From Pedobacter petrophilus (GTDB taxonomy: Bacteria > Bacteroidota > Bacteroidia > Sphingobacteriales > Sphingobacteriaceae), in contig NZ_WKKH01000006.1 of assembly GCF_009674725.1 (NCBI RefSeq), positions 1 to 64,000 on the forward strand: a DNA stretch of 64,000 nucleotides, written 5' to 3'. Made by a program: the position numbers and the translations under genes. This document shows, piece by piece, positions 34,227 to 43,993 of the stretch; position 1 is the first letter of the stretch, and the number at the start of each line of letters is the position of its first letter. Under the pieces are notes generated by a model. It had not been told where the DNA came from, made no database searches, and was given only the letters and a program-made list of their open reading frames with translations.

Positions 34227-36047
34227 ATGGAAAATTTTATTGTTTCTGCCCGTAAATATCGTCCGGCCACGTTTGAAACCGTAGTTGGGCAACATCATAT
34301 TACCGGTACTTTAAAAAATGCCATCAAAAACAATCAACTTGCCCAGGCCTTTTTATTCTGCGGTCCGAGAGGCGTTGGTAAAACGACCTGTGCCCGGATT
34401 TTGGCGAAGACCATAAACTGTACTAACCCTACAGCAGAAATGGAAGCCTGTGGAACGTGTGACAATTGCTTGTCTTTCCAAAACGGACATTCATTTAACG
34501 TTCACGAATTAGATGCAGCATCAAATAACTCTGTTGATGATATCAGGAGTTTAATTGAGCAGGTTCGGATCCCGCCACAGGCTGGCAGATATAAAATCTA
34601 TATCATTGATGAGGTTCACATGTTATCTCAAAGTGCATTTAATGCTTTTTTGAAAACATTAGAAGAACCACCTTCTTACGCAATTTTTATTTTAGCGACT
34701 ACCGAGAAGCATAAAATATTGCCAACCATTTTATCACGTTGTCAGATTTTTGATTTCAACCGCATTCAGGTGGAAGATATTTCAAATCACCTGGCTACTA
34801 TTGCGCAACGCGAAAATATTGCTTTCGAATCTGATGGCTTACATATCATTGCCCAAAAAGCAGATGGTGGTTTACGTGATGCACTTTCGATGTTCGACCA
34901 GATTGCGAGTTACGCAAACAAGAACATTACTTACAAAGCGGTAATTGATAACCTGAACATTTTAGATTACGATTATTTCTTTAAACTTACTTCCCATCTA
35001 ACGGCTGCAGAAGTTAGTCAGACTTTGCTCCTTTTCGATGAGATTTTGAACAACGGTTTCGACGGAAATAACTTCATTAACGGTTTGGCTACGCATTTTC
35101 GTAATTTATTGGTAGGTAAAGATGCCGCAACAATTAAATTATTAGAAGTTAGTGAGAACATTAAACAAAAATATTTAGATCAATGCAGGCAGACGGAATT
35201 ATCCTTCTTGTTAACAGCTTTGAATTTAGCCAACAATTGCGATTTAAATTATAAAAATTCGAAAAACCAGCGTTTACAGGTAGAATTGGCATTAATTAAA
35301 ATGTGTCACATTCGATCCGTCGTCCAATTAGCCCAACAGCCTTTAAGCCCTAGTAATACAGCAACTGACCAAGATCAGGATAAAAAAAAAACTAATGTCG
35401 TAGCTGAACAAGCTGAAAGCCCTAAGCAAAAAGCGGAAAGTGATCAAGCTGCTCAAACACCCGAAAGCTTATCTGTACCTAAAGCTCCGGCAAGTATCCC
35501 ATTAGAGAATAAACTTAAAGAAGTTCCAAAAACCAACCCTGTTTCTTCCGCAAATTCCATCAGCATTAACATTCCTAAAAAAAATGTCGGCACCTTAATC
35601 CCTTCATTAAATGATTTAGAGCGCCTTGCAAACGGCGAGGAAGAAAGCGGACCGAAGAAAGCTACGGGCGAGGCCCGCGAACCTTTTACTTATGATCAGT
35701 TGCTTGAAATCTGGAATAAATATATTCAAATCTTAAAGAGTACTGATAAAATTAATCTTTTTACCATACTGAATAATTTCGCACCAAAGCTGATTAGTCC
35801 GGTATTGATTGAGATTTCCGTAGAAAGCAAAACCCAGGAACAATTTGTGGTTCAGGAATCTGTTGAACTAATGAATTATCTGAGAAATCAATTGAATAAT
35901 TTTGCAGTAGACATTACCTTTAAGCTCGTAGAACGAAAAATTGAGAACAGGTTATACGGCAACCGTGAAAAGTATGATTATCTGGTCAATAAAAATCCTA
36001 AGCTTGATGACTTGCGTAAAAGATTCAATCTGGATATTAATCCATAA
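34227..36047 (+). CDS. dnaX: DNA polymerase III subunit gamma/tau
   Basis: 606 residues. The AAA+ clamp-loader core has Walker A GPRGVGKT at residues 46-53, a zinc site with Cys in EACGTCDNC, and Walker B IIDEVHML around 127-133. Domain III ends near residue 373. A low-complexity Lys/Ala/Gln linker follows, then the tau-specific C-terminal part. An A10 run at codons 386-389 lies just after domain III, and both shifted frames stop almost at once, which suggests that the short gamma form is made by slippage. The ATG at 34227 is preferred to the GTG at 34221. Confidence 0.97.
   Translation: MENFIVSARKYRPATFETVVGQHHITGTLKNAIKNNQLAQAFLFCGPRGVGKTTCARILAKTINCTNPTAEMEACGTCDNCLSFQNGHSFNVHELDAASNNSVDDIRSLIEQVRIPPQAGRYKIYIIDEVHMLSQSAFNAFLKTLEEPPSYAIFILATTEKHKILPTILSRCQIFDFNRIQVEDISNHLATIAQRENIAFESDGLHIIAQKADGGLRDALSMFDQIASYANKNITYKAVIDNLNILDYDYFFKLTSHLTAAEVSQTLLLFDEILNNGFDGNNFINGLATHFRNLLVGKDAATIKLLEVSENIKQKYLDQCRQTELSFLLTALNLANNCDLNYKNSKNQRLQVELALIKMCHIRSVVQLAQQPLSPSNTATDQDQDKKKTNVVAEQAESPKQKAESDQAAQTPESLSVPKAPASIPLENKLKEVPKTNPVSSANSISINIPKKNVGTLIPSLNDLERLANGEEESGPKKATGEAREPFTYDQLLEIWNKYIQILKSTDKINLFTILNNFAPKLISPVLIEISVESKTQEQFVVQESVELMNYLRNQLNNFAVDITFKLVERKIENRLYGNREKYDYLVNKNPKLDDLRKRFNLDINP
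35382..35391 (+). other. A10 slippage site in dnaX, probable gamma-subunit signal
   Basis: Ten A residues cover codons AAA-AAA-AAA-ACT. One added A (or a -1 ribosomal shift) gives AAC-TAA, an immediate stop. One lost A gives CTA-ATG-TCG-TAG, a stop after three codons. The product would be about 389-391 residues, ending soon after domain III, as expected of gamma. Confidence 0.6.
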
Positions 36048-36048
36048 T

Positions 36049-36089
36049 CAATTTTCAGTTGACAACATAAAACGGTCAACTGAAAATTG
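36049..36089. terminator. Convergent hairpin terminator
   Basis: Perfect 15-bp inverted repeat CAATTTTCAGTTGAC (36049-36063) and its complement (36075-36089), between dnaX and a convergent gene. Confidence 0.85.
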
Positions 36090-36100
36090 CAAACTGTAAA

Positions 36101-36508
36101 CTATTTCTCGGGTGCATCATTAATAGGATAACCTTCTTCATCTAAATCATCGCGGTCATCTTCTGGGGTACGGGCTAAGATTTCATCTTCAGTATTAAGT
36201 TTAACACTTTCGCCATTATCTACATGCATACCTAATTCTTCCAGATTATCGTCTGCAATATCTTCATCTCTGGCATATTCATCCCCGACATAAGGGTTTG
36301 CTTCATCATAAGTAGAGTCATCGTCTTTCGCGCCTGCAGCTACCGTTTCATAACCCATAGGGTGATCATAATCTTCATTATCTCCTTTTACATCCAATTC
36401 ATAACTTTCTTTATGTTTATCGTAAGAAAGATTTTCTCTATTGATTTCAGGGTTTTCAGTTGTGCTGTGGATTTTATCTTGTGATCCTTTATTTTCGTTA
36501 TCTGACAT
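36101..36508 (-). CDS. Small acidic disordered protein
   Basis: 135 residues, very rich in Asp, Glu and Asn, with no hydrophobic segment. Tyr-containing phrases such as YDHPMGYETVAAG are the only order visible. I do not know the family. It is probably cytoplasmic. The ATG is followed by a clear frame ending NDAPEK. It may be a stress or general acidic protein; this is a guess. Confidence 0.72.
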   Translation of the reverse strand: MSDNENKGSQDKIHSTTENPEINRENLSYDKHKESYELDVKGDNEDYDHPMGYETVAAGAKDDDSTYDEANPYVGDEYARDEDIADDNLEELGMHVDNGESVKLNTEDEILARTPEDDRDDLDEEGYPINDAPEK

Positions 36509-36701
36509 GATTATTTCTCCTATATTATTTGGTATAACAACAAATGGTTTGGCAGATGGTTTTTGGGAGATTATGCTTTTTAAAAGGATTTATTTTTTCT
36601 TCCCAAATTTTCTAATTCCCAAATACTTCTTATATTGAGGTACTCATCCCTATAAATCAACCATAATCAAACGATTTATATAGCGTAATAATTCTTCGCT
36701 C

Positions 36702-37265
36702 ATGATTGAGAAATATCAAAACAAATACAGAATCGCTTCTGCGCGTTTACAAAACTGGGATTATGCCAGTGAGGGTGCGTATTTTATCACTATTTGTACT
36801 AAGGATAGACGGCATTATTTTGGAGCGGTCAAGAATGGAATAATGGTGTTATCAAATGCTGGTGTCATTGCTAATTTGATGTGGTACGAAATCAAAAATC
36901 ACGGCAAAAACGTGGAATTAGGCGAATTTATTGTGATGCCTAATCATGTACATGGGATTTTGATTTTGAATGATATTGCTAATTTGGATCCAGGCCTGAA
37001 TATAGAGACAGGGCATGCCCTGTCTCTAAAATCCCCCGGCCAACAACGATTCCAAAATCAGGGGAAAAATACCGTTTCATCTATTATCGGCTCATACAAA
37101 TCGGCGGTGACTAAACATTGTAACCGACTGGGATTTGAATCTGGATGGCAAACCCGCTTCTACGACCACATCATTCGTGATGGAAGGGCTTTTGAAAATA
37201 TCTCAAACTATATCATAAACAACCCTGCGAAATGGGATATTGATAAATTCTACATGAACGAATGA
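36702..37265 (+). CDS. REP-associated tyrosine transposase (RAYT, Y1 family)
   Basis: 187 residues. The HUH motif is in VMPNHVHGILIL at about residues 78-89, and the N-terminal core is ASEGAYFITICTKDRRHYFGAV. The C-terminal region has SIIGSYKSAVTKHCNRLGF, where the Tyr (SYKSA) is the likely nucleophile. Such proteins are single-copy domesticated transposases that move or process REP palindromes. A perfect 24-bp palindrome lies inside the gene, in frame. No IS ends flank it. Confidence 0.9.
   Translation: MIEKYQNKYRIASARLQNWDYASEGAYFITICTKDRRHYFGAVKNGIMVLSNAGVIANLMWYEIKNHGKNVELGEFIVMPNHVHGILILNDIANLDPGLNIETGHALSLKSPGQQRFQNQGKNTVSSIIGSYKSAVTKHCNRLGFESGWQTRFYDHIIRDGRAFENISNYIINNPAKWDIDKFYMNE
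37004..37027. repeat. Perfect 24-bp palindrome inside the RAYT gene
   Basis: Arms AGAGACAGGGCA and TGCCCTGTCTCT meet at a central CATG. The translation reads ETGHALSL. It resembles the REP-type elements that RAYT proteins recognise, but sits within coding sequence. Confidence 0.9.
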
Positions 37266-37296
37266 AGATTTATCCTGTTTTTGAATATTGCAAAAA

Positions 37297-37333
37297 AAAA
37301 TCTCCAATCAAACTACATTCGATTGGAGATTTT
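37297..37333. terminator. Bidirectional intrinsic terminator
   Basis: Perfect 13-bp stem AAAATCTCCAATC/GATTGGAGATTTT with an 11-base loop, between the transposase and icd. Confidence 0.9.
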
Positions 37334-37352
37334 ATATAACAAACTGAAGCAA

Positions 37353-39590
<2,238 letters not shown>

Positions 39591-39787
39591 TTATAAGGTT
39601 TAACTAATTAATCGGCTAAAATTGAAAACCGACCTTTTCTTAAAATCGCCTAAAGATAAAATAATCGAATCAATTAAGGAACATCGCAATGTTATTTGTG
39701 TTTTATAAAACATTAATTTATTCGCCTATTTTTCAAATAGCTGAAGCCTTTACCCTATTTGTAATTACACCTATAAAGTAGAACGAT

Positions 39788-41107
39788 ATGGTGTTTTTTA
39801 GAATTGGTTCAGGATTTGTTAAGAAGGAAGACGAATCGAACGGGCAATCTATGACGGGGAACGTATCTCCCTCATTAAATGCGCTACAACGCAGAGCTCT
39901 TGAAATTAAACCTATACAAATTATATCTATGAGTGAACAGAATTTAGAACAACTATTGTTGCAAGGACAGTTTGAACAAGCACTATCCTCCATCCAGTCA
40001 GGTGATAAATTATCAAAAAATATTCCCGAACATCAGAAATCTCAAATTCTGGAGCGGTTGTTTAGTAATGAGCAATATGAACTCATTAATGAACTGGTTG
40101 CCGGCAAGTGGATTGAAACGGATGTTTATGAATTTGATAGTTTCGATAAAAGTGTTTTCGGTAAGATTGTTTGGAACCTCAAAAATGATGAAAAGGCCCT
40201 GAGCTTTTTTCAGGATTTTGTAACTAAATTCGAGAACCTCAATGATGAGGTAGAGGCAAAAACCCTAATCAATTATTTCCTCGAGAAAGGAGCAAGCATT
40301 GAAAAGATTAAAATATTAATCGATGCCGGATGTGATATCAATTTCACTAACAATGCTGAAGAAAACCTTATCCATCAGGTAATTAAAACCAACCTGATGA
40401 AACCGCAGCTTTCTATTTCCTACCTGGAATTATTGATCAAAGAAGGTGTAGATGTGAACGCACCTAACATTGTAAAAAAGACTCCGCTTATTACCGCAGT
40501 GGAATCCAATAAACCGGATTACCTGGATATATTATTGCAAAATGGCGCAAATCCAAATGACCTTGATCAGGACGAAAATTCTGCATTTTTCTACGCTGTC
40601 GCACACAAACAAGACCTTAATATTTATTTAAAACTTAAAGACTTTGGCAGTCCGGATTTTGAAAAAATCAATAAGGCTGGGGTAAGCACCTTTTTCGAAT
40701 ATCTGCGGATGATGTACGCAAGTGAAAAAAACCTCGAGCTGTTAAGCACGATGATTAGCGATGGGGCGGATCTTTACCAGGCCAATATGTATTATGGAAA
40801 AGAGAAAACACCCTTAGACCTGATTGCAGAAAAACAACCTGAGATTTTACAAACTGTTTTGGATTTAGGAGGCATAGATGTTAACCATCAGGATAATCAT
40901 GGCAATACACTCCTGCATAAAGTTTGCGGTTTTAACGTAAACTATGAAGCGGAGCGGGCAAAAGAGACTTACAAAAAGGTAAAATTATTGCTCGAAAACG
41001 GAGCAGATATTTCTATGAGTAACGATGAAGATAAAACACCGCTTATGTTGGCTTCTGATGATAACCTGAAAATAAAAACGGTAGAACTATTAATGAAAAA
41101 CGCTTAA
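39788..41107 (+). CDS. Ankyrin-repeat protein 1
   Basis: Up to 439 residues. About seven ankyrin-like repeats follow from residue 170 on (KTPLITAVESNKPDYLDILLQNGANPN; HGNTLLHKV; KTPLMLASDD). The N-terminal 130 residues are a separate helical region. There is no signal peptide. The ATG at 39929 (MSEQNLEQLLLQGQ) is an alternative start; the first 47 codons look less typical. It is 17 bases before the second ankyrin gene, so they are likely one transcript. Ankyrin repeats bind proteins; the partner is unknown. Confidence 0.85.
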   Translation: MVFFRIGSGFVKKEDESNGQSMTGNVSPSLNALQRRALEIKPIQIISMSEQNLEQLLLQGQFEQALSSIQSGDKLSKNIPEHQKSQILERLFSNEQYELINELVAGKWIETDVYEFDSFDKSVFGKIVWNLKNDEKALSFFQDFVTKFENLNDEVEAKTLINYFLEKGASIEKIKILIDAGCDINFTNNAEENLIHQVIKTNLMKPQLSISYLELLIKEGVDVNAPNIVKKTPLITAVESNKPDYLDILLQNGANPNDLDQDENSAFFYAVAHKQDLNIYLKLKDFGSPDFEKINKAGVSTFFEYLRMMYASEKNLELLSTMISDGADLYQANMYYGKEKTPLDLIAEKQPEILQTVLDLGGIDVNHQDNHGNTLLHKVCGFNVNYEAERAKETYKKVKLLLENGADISMSNDEDKTPLMLASDDNLKIKTVELLMKNA

Positions 41108-41124
41108 TCTGATTTTTAGAAAAT

Positions 41125-42471
41125 ATGTCGATGTCATTTATAATTGCCTGCGAAAGCGGCAAAAGAAAAATAGCCGAGCTTTTATTGGCCAACGGTGAAG
41201 TTGAAGTAGGTTATACTGATGAAAAAGGAAGAACAGCATTACATTATGCGGCCCATCGCGGCTACCTGGATCTTGTTCAGTTGTTAATTAACGCCGGAGC
41301 AGATATAAACTACGAAGATCACGCTGGTGAAACGCCACTTTACTTCGCTTGTTTACAAAAACAGAAACAAACGGCATTGTATCTCTTATCTGAAGGTGCA
41401 AAAGCTGAAATTAAAGATTTAGCCGGAAATGGCTTACTTCACCTAACTGCGCAAAATGGCCAGATTGAAGTTTTAGAAAAATTACTGGAGAAAGGATTGG
41501 AAGTTGATGGCGAAAATAATGAAGCCGAAACACCTCTCCTGATAGCGGCCAGCTGGAGGAATAAAGAAATCGTTAAAATGTTATTGGATAAAGGTGCGAA
41601 CGTAAACACGACTAATAAAAGCGGAAACTCACCTTTGCTTTTTGCCGTAGCTTCTAAAAACATTCCGGTAACAGAACTTCTTTTAGAAAATGGAGCTAAC
41701 ATCAACCACGTTAACCATAACGGAGAAAGTGCCCTGCTGCAAGCTTGTTATGATAGCAACAGGATGCTAATCAAATTATTGATGGACAAAGGTGCCGATG
41801 TATTCGTATCTTCTAAAAACGGACAATCACCAATTTGGTATGCTTGCTCAAACAATCAAAAAGAAATTGTGGCATTATTTCTGGATAACGGCGTTGATGT
41901 AAATTACTCCAAACCTGTTTCTGGTGATGAAACGTCGATGTACTCATACCTGGATTGGGTAGAAAGTGCCACCAATTTATCCGCAGCAAGTACCTTCTCA
42001 TTGGATACTGATTATGGCTATGGCGGCGAAAGTTTGCTGCATGTAGCTGCAAAAAGCGGAAATGTAAGCATGGTAAAATTACTAATTGAAAAGGATGCCA
42101 ACATCAATATTCAGGATGAAAGTGGTAATACCGCCTTGCATTATGCAGCCGCAAACGGTAAGAAAGACATTGTAAAATTGCTTTTGGAGCATCAGGCCGA
42201 TGGAACCATAGTGAACGCGAAGGAACAAAAAGCCATAGATTATGCGAATATCAAGGGCTTTAACGAAATTACGGTATTGTTACTTCAGTATAATCCAACA
42301 ACACAAGCCAGTTATAATAAGCCTGTGGAAACTGTAGTGACTGATGAAAAACCAAAATTAGACCTGGCAGCTAAAAAACAAGCGCTATTAGATTTGAAAG
42401 AGTTGCTGGATATAGGAATTCTTTCCCAGGAAGAATTTGATGTTGAAAAAGGGAAGATTTTGAGTAGTTAA
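41125..42471 (+). CDS. Ankyrin-repeat protein 2 with SHOCT-like tail
   Basis: 448 residues with about ten ankyrin repeats between residues 1 and 395 (GRTALHYAAHRGYLDLVQLLINAGAD is a clear repeat). A region around 260-290 is interrupted by a non-repeat Ser/Tyr-rich segment. The last 35 residues, KQALLDLKELLDIGILSQEEF, look like a SHOCT domain. It has no signal peptide. It probably forms a protein-binding solenoid. The two ankyrin genes look like an ancient tandem duplication with divergence. Confidence 0.88.
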   Translation: MSMSFIIACESGKRKIAELLLANGEVEVGYTDEKGRTALHYAAHRGYLDLVQLLINAGADINYEDHAGETPLYFACLQKQKQTALYLLSEGAKAEIKDLAGNGLLHLTAQNGQIEVLEKLLEKGLEVDGENNEAETPLLIAASWRNKEIVKMLLDKGANVNTTNKSGNSPLLFAVASKNIPVTELLLENGANINHVNHNGESALLQACYDSNRMLIKLLMDKGADVFVSSKNGQSPIWYACSNNQKEIVALFLDNGVDVNYSKPVSGDETSMYSYLDWVESATNLSAASTFSLDTDYGYGGESLLHVAAKSGNVSMVKLLIEKDANINIQDESGNTALHYAAANGKKDIVKLLLEHQADGTIVNAKEQKAIDYANIKGFNEITVLLLQYNPTTQASYNKPVETVVTDEKPKLDLAAKKQALLDLKELLDIGILSQEEFDVEKGKILSS

Positions 42472-42595
42472 ACTGTGGTAAAGCATTCCAAATCAATATT
42501 TATTTAGCGTCTGGAGCAGCAGATATTTTGAAAAACATCTAAGCATTTAAAATGTTATCATTTCGAAATCTTATCATTCACGAAAAAAGAAGAAA

Positions 42596-43915
42596 ATGAA
42601 ACAATATTATTTTTATGCTTCGATGCTCTCTGTGGCCTTCCTAGCGAGTTGCCAATCCAACTCTAAATCGGGTCCGCAGGGTACAGATACCACCATTACA
42701 ACTAAAAGTGAATCGCTTAACTTGCCCGCTCCAGACACTACTGCTTCTAAAAATAAATTCAGCAAAGTAATCGGCTGGCCGGAAAATAAAACGCCGGTAG
42801 CACCGGAAGGCTTCGTAGTAACGAGATTTGCAACGAATATTAAAAGTCCACGGAATACCATTGTTGCACCAAATGGTGATGTACTTGTTGCGCTTTCAAA
42901 TTCCGAACGCACTACAAAGGAAAAAATCGCTAATACCGTAACAGGTAAAGCAAAATCGGAAGTGGCAGGACAAAGTGCCAATACCATTTTACTTTACAGA
43001 GATGCCAATAAAGATGGTAAACCAGAATTAACGACTACGTTTCTGACTGGCTTAAATCAGCCTTATGGCATGCTGATTATAGGTAATTCATTTTACGTAG
43101 CCAACACCGACGGTATTTGGCAATACCCATATAAAAATGGAGATACCAAAATCACATCCACAGGAAAAAAAATTATGAGCTTACCTGCGGGTGGTTACAA
43201 TAACCACTGGACCAGAAACCTCATTGCGAATGCGGATAAAAGCAAAATCTATGTTACCGTTGGATCTGGAAGTAATGTTGGCGAAAACGGAATGGAAAAT
43301 GAAGTTCGGAGAGCTAATATTTTAGAGATAAATCCCGATGGTACAGGTGAAAAAATCTATGCCGCAGGTTTACGTAATCCAGTCGGGATAGATTGGACTC
43401 CGGGATCTGATATGCTTTGGACAGCTGTTAACGAGCGTGATGGTTTAGGCGATGACTTGGTTCCTGATTACATTACCAGTGTAAAAGAAGGCGCATTTTA
43501 TGGTTGGCCATATGCTTATTATGGTCAGAATGAAGATCCGCGGATGAAAGGTAAAAACCCGGAATTGGTTAAGAAAACCATTGCACCAGATGTTCCTGTC
43601 GGATCTCATACGGCATCGTTGGGTTTAGCCTTTTATAAAGGAACTAAATATCCATCTAAATATCAGGGAGGAGCTTTTGTAGGTCAGCATGGATCTTGGA
43701 ACCGTTCAAAAATTGCGGGCTATAAAGTTGTTTTCGTACCTTTTAAAGATGGAAAACCAACAGGAAAACCTGAAGATTTCTTAACAGGCTTTGTTGCTGA
43801 TGCGGATAAGGCTGATGTATATGGCAGACCTGTTGGCGTAACATTTACTCCGGATGGTGCTTTATTAGTTGCCGACGATGTAAGTGGAGTAATTTGGCGG
43901 GTAGCTGCAAAATAA
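42596..43915 (+). CDS. Sorbosone/glucose dehydrogenase-like beta-propeller lipoprotein
   Basis: 439 residues. The signal LSVAFLASCQSN marks a lipoprotein with Cys at residue 19. The mature part is a six-bladed propeller of the PQQ-dependent GDH type, with PYGMLIIGNSFYVANTDGIWQYPY, NPVGIDWTPGSDMLWTAVNERDGLGDDLVPDY and FVGQHGSWNRSK. It would oxidise a sugar in the periplasm with PQQ, but cofactor use is not proven. A terminator lies 25 bases past the stop. Confidence 0.88.
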   Translation: MKQYYFYASMLSVAFLASCQSNSKSGPQGTDTTITTKSESLNLPAPDTTASKNKFSKVIGWPENKTPVAPEGFVVTRFATNIKSPRNTIVAPNGDVLVALSNSERTTKEKIANTVTGKAKSEVAGQSANTILLYRDANKDGKPELTTTFLTGLNQPYGMLIIGNSFYVANTDGIWQYPYKNGDTKITSTGKKIMSLPAGGYNNHWTRNLIANADKSKIYVTVGSGSNVGENGMENEVRRANILEINPDGTGEKIYAAGLRNPVGIDWTPGSDMLWTAVNERDGLGDDLVPDYITSVKEGAFYGWPYAYYGQNEDPRMKGKNPELVKKTIAPDVPVGSHTASLGLAFYKGTKYPSKYQGGAFVGQHGSWNRSKIAGYKVVFVPFKDGKPTGKPEDFLTGFVADADKADVYGRPVGVTFTPDGALLVADDVSGVIWRVAAK

Positions 43916-43939
43916 TTAATTATTCATTTAATAAAATAA

Positions 43940-43968
43940 GAGGAGATGGTGGAAGCATACATCTCCTC
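43940..43968 (+). terminator. Terminator overlapping the nominal start of the TonB receptor frame
   Basis: GAGGAGATG (43940-43948) and CATCTCCTC (43960-43968), then ATTATTTTTACT. It is an intrinsic terminator for the upstream gene. The ATG at 43946 lies inside its stem and is a poor translation start. Confidence 0.75.
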
Positions 43969-43993
43969 ATTATTTTTACTAAAATTTAAAATA

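Noticed and set aside
36702..37265. Transposase as part of a complete insertion sequence
   Set aside because: No inverted ends, no target duplication and no second gene were found; the flanks look like ordinary intergenic DNA.
39733..39993. Minus-strand frame of 86 codons at the start of ankyrin gene 1
   Set aside because: It overlaps the plus-strand gene and has no recognisable motif. It does show that the first 47 codons of the ankyrin gene are less certain.
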